This document shows positions 31,271-38,988 of a DNA stretch of 64,000 nt, piece by piece. Every line of letters begins with the position of its first letter. Within the stretch, counting starts at the first letter, position 1. Origin of the DNA: Filobacillus milosensis. GTDB lineage: Bacteria; Bacillota; Bacilli; Bacillales; Alkalibacillaceae. The notes beneath the pieces are model-generated. The model was given only the letters and a program-made list of their open reading frames with translations. It was not told the origin of the DNA and made no database searches. The position numbers and the translations under genes were made by a program. The DNA is taken from the NCBI RefSeq assembly GCF_004402015.1, contig NZ_SOPW01000005.1, positions 94,247-158,246 of the forward strand. Direction: 5' to 3'.

Positions 31271-31972
31271 ATGAAGGATTCGGAGCGCTTTTTGTTTGCT
31301 TTTAATAAAATTGAAAAATATTTAAATGATCATTTAGGCGGAAATGGGCACCACACAGGATTTAGCCAGGCGGTAAATAAAGTGTCTCAAAATCACAAGA
31401 TTGTGCAGCGGTTTAAGGATGATTTGTTGGAATTTGCGGTTTTACGTAATGCGATTGTCCATGAGCGGACAGAACCTGAGTATGTGATTGCAGAACCCCA
31501 TGAATCTACTGTTGAGAAAATTGAGAATGTCATGCAGGAATTAACTGAACCAAAAAAGGTCATCCCTCGATTTTCGCGAGAGGTTAAATCGTTTAGCGTA
31601 TCTGATTCACTTACTGACATATTAATCGTGATTAAAGAGTCGTCGTTTTCTCAGTTTCCAGTATATGAAGGGGAAGAGTTTAAAGGTCTGATCACAGGAA
31701 ATGGAATAACGAATTGGTTAGCTAAAACGGTGGAAGATGATGTATTATCGAGAGAAGATACAAAGCTGGAAGAAATTTTGGGGTATGAAGAAGGGCCGGA
31801 TAATTATCAGTTTGTGTCGCGTGATTTAACCATTTATGAAGCAGAGGATATTTTTAAAGAACAAGTCAATAAAGAAAATCGTATTGATGCAATTTTGATT
31901 ACGCACAGTGGAAAGTCTGATGAATCATTATTGGGGATTATCTCATCCTGGGATATAATTGACATACCATAA
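31271..31972 (+). CDS. CBS-domain protein with N-terminal HEPN-like region
   Basis: A 233-residue soluble protein. The N-terminal ~75 residues are helical and end in VLRNAIVHE, which fits the HEPN motif R-x4-H (R59, N60, H64). Residues ~100-230 form a tandem CBS pair (SFSVSDSLTDILIVIKESSFSQFPVYEG...; FVSRDLTIYEAEDIF...LLGIISSWDIIDI), which usually senses adenine nucleotides. RNase activity is therefore possible but unproven. First gene of a four-gene operon; ATG 31271 behind AAAGGGGACG. Confidence 0.72.
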   Translation: MKDSERFLFAFNKIEKYLNDHLGGNGHHTGFSQAVNKVSQNHKIVQRFKDDLLEFAVLRNAIVHERTEPEYVIAEPHESTVEKIENVMQELTEPKKVIPRFSREVKSFSVSDSLTDILIVIKESSFSQFPVYEGEEFKGLITGNGITNWLAKTVEDDVLSREDTKLEEILGYEEGPDNYQFVSRDLTIYEAEDIFKEQVNKENRIDAILITHSGKSDESLLGIISSWDIIDIP

Positions 31973-31995
31973 GTGCAAGAAGGGGAGAAATACAT

Positions 31996-32463
31996 ATGGA
32001 AACATATACACATAAACAACTGGCAGTAAATTGTTTTAATAACGTTTGGGATTTATTAGACTTAACAGAACGTACGGATGCACAAAATGAAGAAATGGTT
32101 CAAATGTGTCATTCGTCATTCTGGCACTGGACTCAAGTGGAAGATCATACTGATCAGAATCTTTCAATTGGGTATTGGCAGCTTTCGCGTGTATACGCAG
32201 TAGTAGGAAATGGCCCGCAGGCTGAACACTACGCACAGCGTTGTATTGATGTCAGTCGAAAAGCAGAGTTACCACCATTTTTTATCGCGTATGGTTATGA
32301 AGCAATGGCTCGAGCGCAAATGCTACTTAATAATACAGAGAAAAAAGAAAAGAACTTAGTTATGGCAAAAGAGTTTACTGATTTAATTAAAGTTGAAGAT
32401 AGTAAAAAGTTACTGTTGCAAGATATTGAGGAGATCGAAAAAAAAGGGGAGAGAGTTAATTGA
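31996..32463 (+). CDS. helical repeat protein, unknown (TPR-like)
   Basis: A 155-residue soluble protein. The pattern HSSFWHWTQV, LSIGYWQLSRVYAVVGNGPQAEHYAQRCID, AYGYEAMARAQMLL suggests paired helices of the TPR type. Similar proteins occur in many Bacillaceae without known function. Binding site GAAGGGGAG; its stop overlaps the TTG start of the phosphatase gene (TTGA), indicating translational coupling. Confidence 0.65.
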   Translation: METYTHKQLAVNCFNNVWDLLDLTERTDAQNEEMVQMCHSSFWHWTQVEDHTDQNLSIGYWQLSRVYAVVGNGPQAEHYAQRCIDVSRKAELPPFFIAYGYEAMARAQMLLNNTEKKEKNLVMAKEFTDLIKVEDSKKLLLQDIEEIEKKGERVN

Positions 32464-33023
32464 CTTTAGTTTACTTCGTTCGTCATGCTCATTCTACATA
32501 TACACCTGATGAATTAGGACGTCCGTTATCTGAAAAAGGTTTTCTTCAGGCTCAAGATGTACGACACATTTTAAAGGATTATAAATTTGATGTTGTGCTG
32601 TCAAGTCCTTATAAACGTGCTGTACAAACTGTGGAAGGCGTGGCTAAGGACCGTGACCTGGAAGTTGAGGTTTTAGATGGATTCAAAGAGCGTCGTCTAG
32701 CAGGAGAACCTGTTAAAGACTTTGATTCAGCAATCCAACAGGTTTGGAGAGATGAATTTTTATCTTTACCAGGTGGGGAGTCCAATCATGCAGCTCAAAA
32801 AAGAGGTGTGAATACGTTGAATCAAGTTTTAAATCAGTACCGCGGTAAAAGTATTGTTATAGGAACGCACGGAAATATTATGACGTTAATCATGCAATAT
32901 TTTGATTCTAGGTTTGATTTTGACTTTTGGAAAACACTTGCGATGCCTGATGTTTTAAAATTAGAATTTGAGGATAATAATTTACTGAGAGTTAATCGAT
33001 TATGGGAGGACCAAATACAATGA
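32460..33023 (+). CDS. histidine phosphatase (phosphoglycerate mutase-like)
   Basis: A 187-residue enzyme with the motif VRHAHSTY (catalytic His, second Arg replaced by His-Ala), VVLSSPYKRAVQT and the second histidine in IGTHGNIMTL. It should dephosphorylate a small phosphorylated compound through a phosphohistidine. It starts with TTG at 32460, which overlaps the previous stop, behind AAGGGGAGAG. The next gene overlaps its stop (ATGA). Confidence 0.85.
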   Translation: MTLVYFVRHAHSTYTPDELGRPLSEKGFLQAQDVRHILKDYKFDVVLSSPYKRAVQTVEGVAKDRDLEVEVLDGFKERRLAGEPVKDFDSAIQQVWRDEFLSLPGGESNHAAQKRGVNTLNQVLNQYRGKSIVIGTHGNIMTLIMQYFDSRFDFDFWKTLAMPDVLKLEFEDNNLLRVNRLWEDQIQ

Positions 33024-33286
33024 AACATTTCGCAGTATTTTTACCAATGAAAGACGAAGAAAAAAGCAATCAATACCGACCAGAGCATTTGAAATTTATT
33101 GAGAAGATGCATGCAGAAGGTATCGTTCCACTATATGGCCGTTTTACAGACGGTGACGGAGGATTGATTATTTATAAAGCTCGAGATTTAGATGAAGCCA
33201 TTACTTTTGTTAAACAAGATCCTTATGTCGATCACGGTGCGCGTGGATTTGAAATTCATGAGTGGGATATCAACAGAAACTTATAA
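33020..33286 (+). CDS. YciI-like protein
   Basis: An 88-residue protein of the YciI family: KHFAVFLPMKDEEKSNQYRPEHLKFIEKMHAEGIV, GRFTDGDGGLIIYKARDLDEAITFVKQDPYV, GARGFEIHEW. Its ferredoxin-like fold with a conserved His-Asp pair is suspected of small-molecule catalysis. The ATG at 33020 lies 9 bases behind GGGAGGA; an in-frame start at 33002 would precede that site. Last gene of the operon. Confidence 0.82.
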   Translation: MKHFAVFLPMKDEEKSNQYRPEHLKFIEKMHAEGIVPLYGRFTDGDGGLIIYKARDLDEAITFVKQDPYVDHGARGFEIHEWDINRNL

Positions 33287-33290
33287 AGTC

Positions 33291-33335
33291 ATAAAAAAGA
33301 ACCTTCAACTTATCATTTGGGTTGAAGGTTCTTGT
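33291..33335. terminator. bidirectional terminator
   Basis: AAGAACCTTCAAC pairs with GTTGAAGGTTCTT around an 11-base loop. The minus strand continues TTTTTATG, so it mainly terminates the 34-residue protein gene. Confidence 0.85.
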
Positions 33336-33411
33336 CATCTTAAAGAATCGAACACAGATACCAATTTTGTACTCCTCTCTAATTAAAATCAACGAATGTT
33401 GCCTAACTTAA

Positions 33412-33516
33412 TTAGTGACTTTTACGTACTTTGCGTAGGTGCTCTTGTTGCTCTTGATATCGTTTATGACGATCTTTATACATGATACTGTGTAACTGAG
33501 TATCAAATAGAAACAT
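33412..33516 (-). CDS. very small protein related to the MFDI family (copy 3)
   Basis: A 34-codon gene starting MFLFDTQLHSIMYKDRHK, followed by a Gln/Glu-rich stretch and a basic end (RKVRKSH). A near-perfect binding site AAAGGAGG lies 9 bases before the ATG, and a strong terminator follows. It shares the MF-x-FD opening, length class and charge pattern with the two genes near 25.7-26.0 kb. Function unknown. Confidence 0.62.
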   Translation of the reverse strand: MFLFDTQLHSIMYKDRHKRYQEQQEHLRKVRKSH

Positions 33517-33629
33517 GATTCATCGCCTCCTTTTTTCTTTGTTCACTTTTAGTTTACCCGTTGAAGAAGGCTTTCAAAACGGGAGAAAGGTTGAATTGCG
33601 TTCCAACTCTAGTCGGATTTTGTTTTCAG

Positions 33630-33662
33630 ACCACAAAAAAAGACCGACATGATTGCCGGTCA
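33630..33662 (-). terminator. terminator of the sigma factor gene
   Basis: On the minus strand GACCG pairs with CGGTC (33661-33657 with 33646-33642, extended by two inner pairs), followed by seven T. Confidence 0.75.
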
Positions 33663-33666
33663 TTAT

Positions 33667-34176
33667 CTATGTTAAATACGGTTCAAGAACAGGTCGTAAT
33701 TTTCGTTTTACTTCCTTACCCCATCCTTTAACCGCATCAATTGTAGTATCTTCCTCGTAAGCTATTTCTTTTAATGACTTGCCTTGTATAATTCTCTTTT
33801 TAACAAAGGTCCATTGCTTTTCTGATAAGGAAGCACGAACAACATTCCAAAATTCCGGGTCATAGTTCTCTATAGATGAGTCATACTCAGCATCTTCTTT
33901 CATAAATTCACCCATTGCTTCCCGTTCAATTATGCGACTTCTCTTGCGTATGAGGTCAATCATTCGACTTTTAATGGTAATGAAAGTGATTTTTGAAAAC
34001 GTATCACGACCGTAGTACTTTCGGTAAGATTCCCAAAGCGCAACAAGTCCTGTTTGATAAAACTCCCCGTCCCGGTCCTGAATATTAAGCTTGTGTATGA
34101 GGTGGTAAATCATGCTTTCATATTGATTCAATACCTCACTGAAGTCATTGGTTTGGTCTTGTAACATATCTGGCAT
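33667..34176 (-). CDS. orphan sigma-70 family RNA polymerase sigma factor
   Basis: A 169-residue factor with region 2 (YESMIYHLIHKLNI...; FITIKSRMIDLIRKRSR) and region 4 with a helix-turn-helix (LKEIAYEEDTTIDAVKGWGKEVKRKL), joined by a short linker. This ECF/ComX-like layout lacks region 3. No anti-sigma gene is adjacent, so control must be elsewhere. The ATG at 34176 lies 7 bases behind GGGGGG; the longer frame from 34230 has no binding site. Single gene with its own terminator. Target promoters unknown. Confidence 0.8.
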   Translation of the reverse strand: MPDMLQDQTNDFSEVLNQYESMIYHLIHKLNIQDRDGEFYQTGLVALWESYRKYYGRDTFSKITFITIKSRMIDLIRKRSRIIEREAMGEFMKEDAEYDSSIENYDPEFWNVVRASLSEKQWTFVKKRIIQGKSLKEIAYEEDTTIDAVKGWGKEVKRKLRPVLEPYLT

Positions 34177-34230
34177 GCATACGCCCCCCTTTTCAAAAAC
34201 TACTTTATAGTGGAGTTCTAAAACTGTCAC

Positions 34231-34502
34231 ATCGCTTTTATATTAATTTTTTAGAGTAAGAGGTAAGAAAATTTAATTTTCTTATACAAAATCGTCAAAA
34301 ATTAACAAAAAACATCTTAAAAAGTAAAAATTTGAAAAGGGCCCTTCCAAAAGTACAATCGAGGCTTGTTTTGTTAGGGGGTTACTAAAGTAATAAATGA
34401 TCCACCTGGGGGTGTAGATTTTACCATCTCAAACAAATCACTTGCGTTTAAACGACAATTTTTCTTAAGATAAAAACTAGTAAATACAACAGAGGTGAGA
34501 GC
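34231..34502. other. intergenic region without a gene
   Basis: AT-rich 270 bp between the divergent sigma factor and FMN reductase genes. It holds the palindrome AAGGGCCCTT (34337-34346) and a weak plus-strand promoter (TTGCGT 34442-34447, 17 bases, TTAAGA 34465-34470). No ORF or recognisable riboswitch. Confidence 0.4.
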
Positions 34503-35075
34503 ATGGATCAAAAATTAAAAGTTGTCGGTATTAACGGCAGTCATCGAAAAGATTCAGTGAATAAAAAATTACTAGATTTCGTAGCTGAACAGCTACCTTC
34601 AGATATTGAATATGAATATGCGGATTACTCAGAGGTCCCGCTTTTTAATCAAGATCAGGAGAGCCCTCTACCTGATAGTGTTAAAAAGTTTAAAGATCAG
34701 GTAGAGTCAGCAGATATTGTATTGTTTTCAACTCCTGAATATAATGGGTCAATGCCAGGAGTATTGAAAAACGCGATTGACTGGTTGAGCCGTCCAGGTG
34801 GCCAAAGCTCATTAGCTGGTAAAGTAGCAGGTGTAATGGGTGCATCACCAGGTCAAGGTGGTACAATTAAAGCGCAGTTGCACTTACGTGAGGTTCTTAG
34901 CCACATGAATGTAGATGTACCAGGGCAGCCACGAGTAATGTGTAACTACGTTGGTGAAAAGTTGGTAGATGGAAAAGTTGTACTTGAAGGTAAGGAGCTT
35001 GAAACCGTACAGAAATCAAACAAACGTTTGATTGAAATGGCGAGAGCCTTTAAGAAAGAAGCGGTGACAGTTTAA
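34503..35075 (+). CDS. NADPH-dependent FMN reductase
   Basis: A 190-residue flavodoxin-fold protein. The phosphate-binding loop is GINGSHRKDSVNKKLL; the flavin-binding segment is STPEYNGSMPGVLKNAIDWLSRP, the hallmark of the NADPH-dependent FMN reductase/quinone reductase (ChrR/YieF-like) family. It probably reduces quinones, azo compounds or chromate with NAD(P)H. ATG 34503 behind GAGGTGAG. Single gene with terminator. Confidence 0.88.
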   Translation: MDQKLKVVGINGSHRKDSVNKKLLDFVAEQLPSDIEYEYADYSEVPLFNQDQESPLPDSVKKFKDQVESADIVLFSTPEYNGSMPGVLKNAIDWLSRPGGQSSLAGKVAGVMGASPGQGGTIKAQLHLREVLSHMNVDVPGQPRVMCNYVGEKLVDGKVVLEGKELETVQKSNKRLIEMARAFKKEAVTV

Positions 35076-35087
35076 TAAGGATGATAA

Positions 35088-35122
35088 TGACCTAATCGCG
35101 TAATGTGGTTAGGTCTTTTTTA
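35088..35122 (+). terminator. terminator of the FMN reductase gene
   Basis: GACCTAA (35089-35095) pairs with TTAGGTC (35109-35115), followed by six T. The next 60 bases carry three loosely spaced TTTGAG-like words, possibly a decayed periodic array. Confidence 0.85.
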
Positions 35123-35366
35123 GTTTTGAGTTAATTGAGGGTCTGCTTTGAGCAAGGAATGAGTAGTATTGGGTACATAATTTTTATTAATGGAGAAATT
35201 TTTTGTCGAACGGTAAAAAAGAGTGTTTTTTAGATACTGAAATGCCAACTTTGAGCAAAATATAGTCCGTCAGTTTTTAAATCATAAATTTTTGCGTTGC
35301 AACACGCCGGTCGCTCACCAACATAGGCGTCTGCGCATATGATGTTCCAAAAGGGGGACATCAATC

Positions 35367-36782
35367 ATGGAATTAACAATGTCGCATTGGTTGTATGCAA
35401 TTGTTACACTTGTCGTAATTTTGACGATGGTGTTTCGTAAAGGCGTTGTGCTCCCGACGTTACTTGGAACATTTCTCGTCGCTTGGATTTACAAAGGTAG
35501 TATTATCACGGGCTTTACCGCCGTATTTAATGCGAACTTAACCGCGGCAAAAGAACTATTCAGTATCTTTTTAATCATTACATTCATGGTTGCGTTGTTG
35601 CATGCGTTAAAAGATCTTGGGGCTGACCAGCAAATGATTGCGCCCGTTCAAAAGATCATGACAAATGGACACGTAGCTTTTCTAGTATTAGTAGGAATTA
35701 CATTTGTTATTTCATTATTCTTCTGGCCAACACCAGCTGTACCGTTAATCGGGGCATTACTTATCCCGGCTGCTGTTAGAGTTGGTTTACCTGTAATGGG
35801 AGCCGCCATGGTCGTGGCGCTCGCTGGGCAAGGGATGGCTTTAGCCTCTGACTATGTCATTCAAGTTGCACCTACATTGAGTGCTTCAGCAGCGGGTGTT
35901 GAAACAGCTGCAGTAGCCGATAAAGCGTTAATCTTGTCACTAATTACAGGTGCATTTGCGATTGGTTTGGCTTATCTCATGATTCGTCAACAAATTCGGA
36001 AACCTAATGATCCGAAAAACTTAGAAGCGTTAAAGCAACTTCCAGGTCAAGAGGATGCTGAAGTTGTTAGTACGAGTGAAAAATGGAAAAAGTTTTTCGC
36101 TGTACTTGTACCATTAGCGATGCTGGGTGTTATGATCTTTATGGTTTATACGAAATTTGAAGGCGGAAGATCAGGTGGTTTTGAAGGTGGAGATGGAGCT
36201 GCTCTTATTGGTGGGGTTGCTGTTATCCTACTTGCGTTTGCTTCGCTAGCTTTTGGTAAAGTTAAAGCGCTTGATCGAATAAGTGAGCATATCGTTAGTG
36301 GGTTTGTCTTTGCATTTAAAGCAATGGGTCCAGTTATTCCGATAGCAGGATTCTTCTTCCTTGGTAGTAGTGACTTCTCTGGGAGCATATTATCACTTGG
36401 AGAGGCGACACCACCAGCATTCTTATTTGACTTGGTGGCTGCAGGACAGAATGCCATTCCTGAAAGTGCGGTACTGACTGCATTTGGAATCTTGGTTATC
36501 GGGATTATTACCGGGCTTGATGGCTCTGGTTTCTCAGGGTTACCGTTAACAGGATCTTTATCAGGAGCTCTAGCTAATGGCGGACTTGATCCATCAACGT
36601 TAGCTGCGATCGGTCAAATGGGATCCATTTGGACTGGTGGCGGAACCATTGTTGCGTGGTCATCCCTTGTAGCTGTCGCAGGTTTCTGTGGCGTCTCAGC
36701 CATTGACCTCGCCAGGAAAAACTTTATACCAGTTATTCTCGGGCTAATCGTATCAACCTTGATTGCCTTGTGGATTTGGTAG
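35367..36782 (+). CDS. multi-TM permease, ion-transporter-superfamily-like
   Basis: A 471-residue membrane protein with about 12 hydrophobic segments, interrupted by a hydrophilic central loop (about 215-245). Glycine/proline-rich re-entrant-like segments occur (FFWPTPAVPLIGALLIPAAVRVGLP; ITGLDGSGFSGLPLTGSLSGAL), as in organic-anion or Na+/H+ permeases of the IT superfamily. I do not recognise the exact family and give no substrate. ATG 35367 behind AAAGGGGGAC. The leader has a GC-rich hairpin (ACGCC/GGCGT, about 35308-35332) that contrasts with its AT-rich surroundings. Confidence 0.7.
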   Translation: MELTMSHWLYAIVTLVVILTMVFRKGVVLPTLLGTFLVAWIYKGSIITGFTAVFNANLTAAKELFSIFLIITFMVALLHALKDLGADQQMIAPVQKIMTNGHVAFLVLVGITFVISLFFWPTPAVPLIGALLIPAAVRVGLPVMGAAMVVALAGQGMALASDYVIQVAPTLSASAAGVETAAVADKALILSLITGAFAIGLAYLMIRQQIRKPNDPKNLEALKQLPGQEDAEVVSTSEKWKKFFAVLVPLAMLGVMIFMVYTKFEGGRSGGFEGGDGAALIGGVAVILLAFASLAFGKVKALDRISEHIVSGFVFAFKAMGPVIPIAGFFFLGSSDFSGSILSLGEATPPAFLFDLVAAGQNAIPESAVLTAFGILVIGIITGLDGSGFSGLPLTGSLSGALANGGLDPSTLAAIGQMGSIWTGGGTIVAWSSLVAVAGFCGVSAIDLARKNFIPVILGLIVSTLIALWIW

Positions 36783-36789
36783 AATGAGA

Positions 36790-36826
36790 AAAACTGCCTT
36801 GCGCTGTAATGACGCGGGCAGTTTTT
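36790..36826 (+). terminator. terminator of the permease gene
   Basis: AAACTGCC pairs with GGCAGTTT (36817-36824), with an inner GCGC/GCGC-like stem, followed by TTTAG. Confidence 0.88.
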
Positions 36827-36855
36827 TAGTGATTTGTTCGTTAATAAATTAGCAA

Positions 36856-37132
36856 ACTCAATTAATAGAGCATGAAACTCCATTAATCCAAACTTCAACT
36901 CCATTAATCAGAACAAAAACTTCAATAAAATTAGGAAGGCTTATAAGTTTTGTGGAGGACTACTTATATTAAGTATCAAGTTTATGTTGGGCTAAATTTC
37001 AATAAAAAGGTTTATTAGTCCATTAATCGACCAACGAACTCCATTATTCACAAATTAAACTCTGTTAATCCCAAAGGTAACTTCATTATTCACGACCACA
37101 ACTCAATTAATAGCAATCACAACTTCAATAAA
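36856..37132. repeat. 21-bp periodic array, word ACTCCATTAATC (two blocks)
   Basis: Copies start at 36856, 36877, 36898 and 36919, then, after a 77-base step, at 36996, 37017, 37038, 37059, 37080, 37101 and 37122. Spacing inside each block is exactly 21. This is the largest array in the window; the 460-bp gap 36783-37243 holds no gene otherwise. Confidence 0.92.
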
Positions 37133-37135
37133 AAA

Positions 37136-37166
37136 TAAAAAAGGCTTCCGCACCGAGGCGGAAGCC
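37136..37166 (-). terminator. strong hairpin with minus-strand T-tract, no gene in front
   Basis: GGCTTCCGC (37143-37151) pairs with GCGGAAGCC (37158-37166). On the minus strand TTTTTTATTTTTT follows; on the plus strand the T-run is delayed (AATCTATTTAATTTTTT). Confidence 0.75.
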
Positions 37167-37206
37167 AATCTATTTAATTTTTTCTATCTCAAAATCTTCC
37201 AATAAA

Positions 37207-37215
37207 TGATATGAT
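37207..37215 (+). promoter_or_regulatory. extended -10 promoter of the two-component operon
   Basis: TG-A-TATGAT lies 29 bases before the ATG at 37244. It would place the transcription start downstream of the alternative ATG at 37211, so that start can be ruled out. Confidence 0.6.
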
Positions 37216-37243
37216 AGTTAAAAATACTTTAATAGGTGATTGG

Positions 37244-38371
37244 ATGGAACGACATTTAGTATGGGTTTGGCTTGGTCTCTTATTAATCAATTGGGCAATC
37301 GGTCTTGGTGATTTATCTCAAGTGGCAGCGCTACAACTTCTAGGAAGTGCAATATTCTTTGGTCTGTTATTTCTTCTTCCATTATTTAAAAAAAGCCAAT
37401 TGGCTACTACTCTGGCCTTAAGTAGTGCTGCAATAATAACAGCTCTTGTTTTTTCTATAAGTGACTCAGCACATGCGCTCATTATTTTTACATATTTAGC
37501 TGGCGAAGTGATTTATCGTTTAACGAAATGGTATGCACTCTCGGCAGTGCTCATTATTGCAGGTTGTTTAATGACACTAAGTCCAGTAACGTTTTCTTTT
37601 TCAGTAATCTATACTGTTTTTCTAATTGTGCTTGGACTACTTATTTATTCAAAACTTCAACAATACAATGAAGCGGATGCACGTTATGATGCATTAATTC
37701 ATGAGTATAGAAAAATTAAACTGAAGTCAGCCTCTGATGAAAAGCTGGCTCGCCAAGAAGAACGAACGCAAATTGGACGGGAGATTCACGATCGCGTCGG
37801 ACACAAACTAACCAATTTACTTATGCAATTGGAAGTAGCTCGAATGGAAGTTGGAACCGATACTAAAGAGCGCTTTCATATGTTAAAAGGATTGGCGAAA
37901 GAAAGTTTAGAAGAGACGAGGCAAGCTGTTAAAGCTATGGATCATGAAGAGATCGGTGGCCTTCCGTCGATTATACGCTTAATTAGAAAACTAGAAGCAG
38001 AGAACTTCATTCGAATCCAGTTTGCTGTGAAAAATCGTGCGTTTTCTGCTGAGCTTGACGTGGATCAGACTGTCGCAGTCTATCGAGCTGTTCAAGAAGC
38101 TTTGACGAATGTGATGCGCCATAGTTTAGAGCGTGAGGCTTCAGTGTTATTTGAATCACCTGGTGAAAGTGTTTTTAGGTTTGAAGTGTCTAATCCAGTG
38201 ACTGAAAATTATGTTTATCATGAAGGATATGGATTGCAATCTATGCGCGAACGTATTAAACAAGTGCAAGGACGATTAGAGATTTTAACCTATCAAAATC
38301 GGTTTATTATAAGAGGAACATTACCACTTAAGAGGGGGAGTGTAGCCAATGACGCGCGTGTTACTAGCTGA
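37244..38371 (+). CDS. NarL-type sensor histidine kinase, LnrJ/YfiJ-like by context
   Basis: A 375-residue membrane kinase: about five or six helices in the first 140 residues, then the HisKA_3 dimerisation domain with the phosphorylated His182 in GREIHDRVGHKL, and an HATPase domain (VAVYRAVQEALTNVMRHS; GYGLQSMRERI). It lacks a large extracellular domain, so it probably senses the membrane or the partner transporter. Overlaps the regulator gene by 23 bases. The downstream LnrLMN-like exporter suggests the linearmycin-type stress system of Bacillus subtilis. ATG 37244 behind AGGTGATT. Confidence 0.85.
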   Translation: MERHLVWVWLGLLLINWAIGLGDLSQVAALQLLGSAIFFGLLFLLPLFKKSQLATTLALSSAAIITALVFSISDSAHALIIFTYLAGEVIYRLTKWYALSAVLIIAGCLMTLSPVTFSFSVIYTVFLIVLGLLIYSKLQQYNEADARYDALIHEYRKIKLKSASDEKLARQEERTQIGREIHDRVGHKLTNLLMQLEVARMEVGTDTKERFHMLKGLAKESLEETRQAVKAMDHEEIGGLPSIIRLIRKLEAENFIRIQFAVKNRAFSAELDVDQTVAVYRAVQEALTNVMRHSLEREASVLFESPGESVFRFEVSNPVTENYVYHEGYGLQSMRERIKQVQGRLEILTYQNRFIIRGTLPLKRGSVANDARVTS

Positions 38372-38987
38372 GGATCAGTCTTTAGTTATGCAGGGTCTAA
38401 AAATGATGATTGAAACAGACTCAGAACTTGAGGTGACGGGTGAGGCGAAAAATGGTGCAGAAGCCATTAAGTTTTGTGAAAAACAATGGTTCGATGTTGC
38501 AATCTTAGATATTCGAATGCCAGAGATGGATGGGCTTGAAGCGGCTAAAATTATTCGCGAACGTTGGCCTGAGATGAAGGTTCTGATGCTAACGACTTTT
38601 AATGATGATGAGTACGCTTTAGAAGCCCTTCGAATTGGTGCTCATGGGTATATGCTTAAAGATGCTGATGCAGAGTCATTAATCAAATCTATTAAAAGTT
38701 GTTTATCCGGTGGGTTGCAACTTCAAGGTGAGGTGGCGGCGAAAGTTATGCCTAGATTACTAGAGAAAAAAGAGGTTGAACAGCCAAAACTCCAACACCA
38801 AATAACCCCACGTGAAACAGACATTCTCAAGCGAATTGGAGAAGGTAAAAGTAATAAAGAGATTTCTGATGAACTGGCTTTATCTGTCGGTACAATTAAA
38901 AACAATATTAGTGTTTTACTAGACAAATTAAGTCTTCGCGACCGAACACAATTAGCAATTTACGCGATAAGAAATGGGTTGGTTTAG
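38349..38987 (+). CDS. NarL/FixJ response regulator, LnrK/YfiK-like by context
   Basis: A 212-residue regulator with the receiver pocket E8-D9, the phosphoacceptor D54 (ILDIRMPEMDG) and K104 region (YMLKDA), and a LuxR-type helix-turn-helix (ITPRETDILKRIGEGKSNKEISDELALSVGTIKNNISVLLDKL). It should activate its target operon when phosphorylated by the kinase encoded just upstream. Start ATG 38349 behind GAGGGGGAG. Confidence 0.88.
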   Translation: MTRVLLAEDQSLVMQGLKMMIETDSELEVTGEAKNGAEAIKFCEKQWFDVAILDIRMPEMDGLEAAKIIRERWPEMKVLMLTTFNDDEYALEALRIGAHGYMLKDADAESLIKSIKSCLSGGLQLQGEVAAKVMPRLLEKKEVEQPKLQHQITPRETDILKRIGEGKSNKEISDELALSVGTIKNNISVLLDKLSLRDRTQLAIYAIRNGLV

Positions 38988-38988
38988 A

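Noticed and set aside
34231..34502. Riboswitch or structured RNA around the AAGGGCCCTT palindrome
   Set aside because: No recognisable conserved core, no terminator pairing, and the segment lies between divergent genes.
36856..37132. CRISPR array
   Set aside because: Repeats are only about 11 bases with 10-base spacers, words vary, and no cas genes are present.
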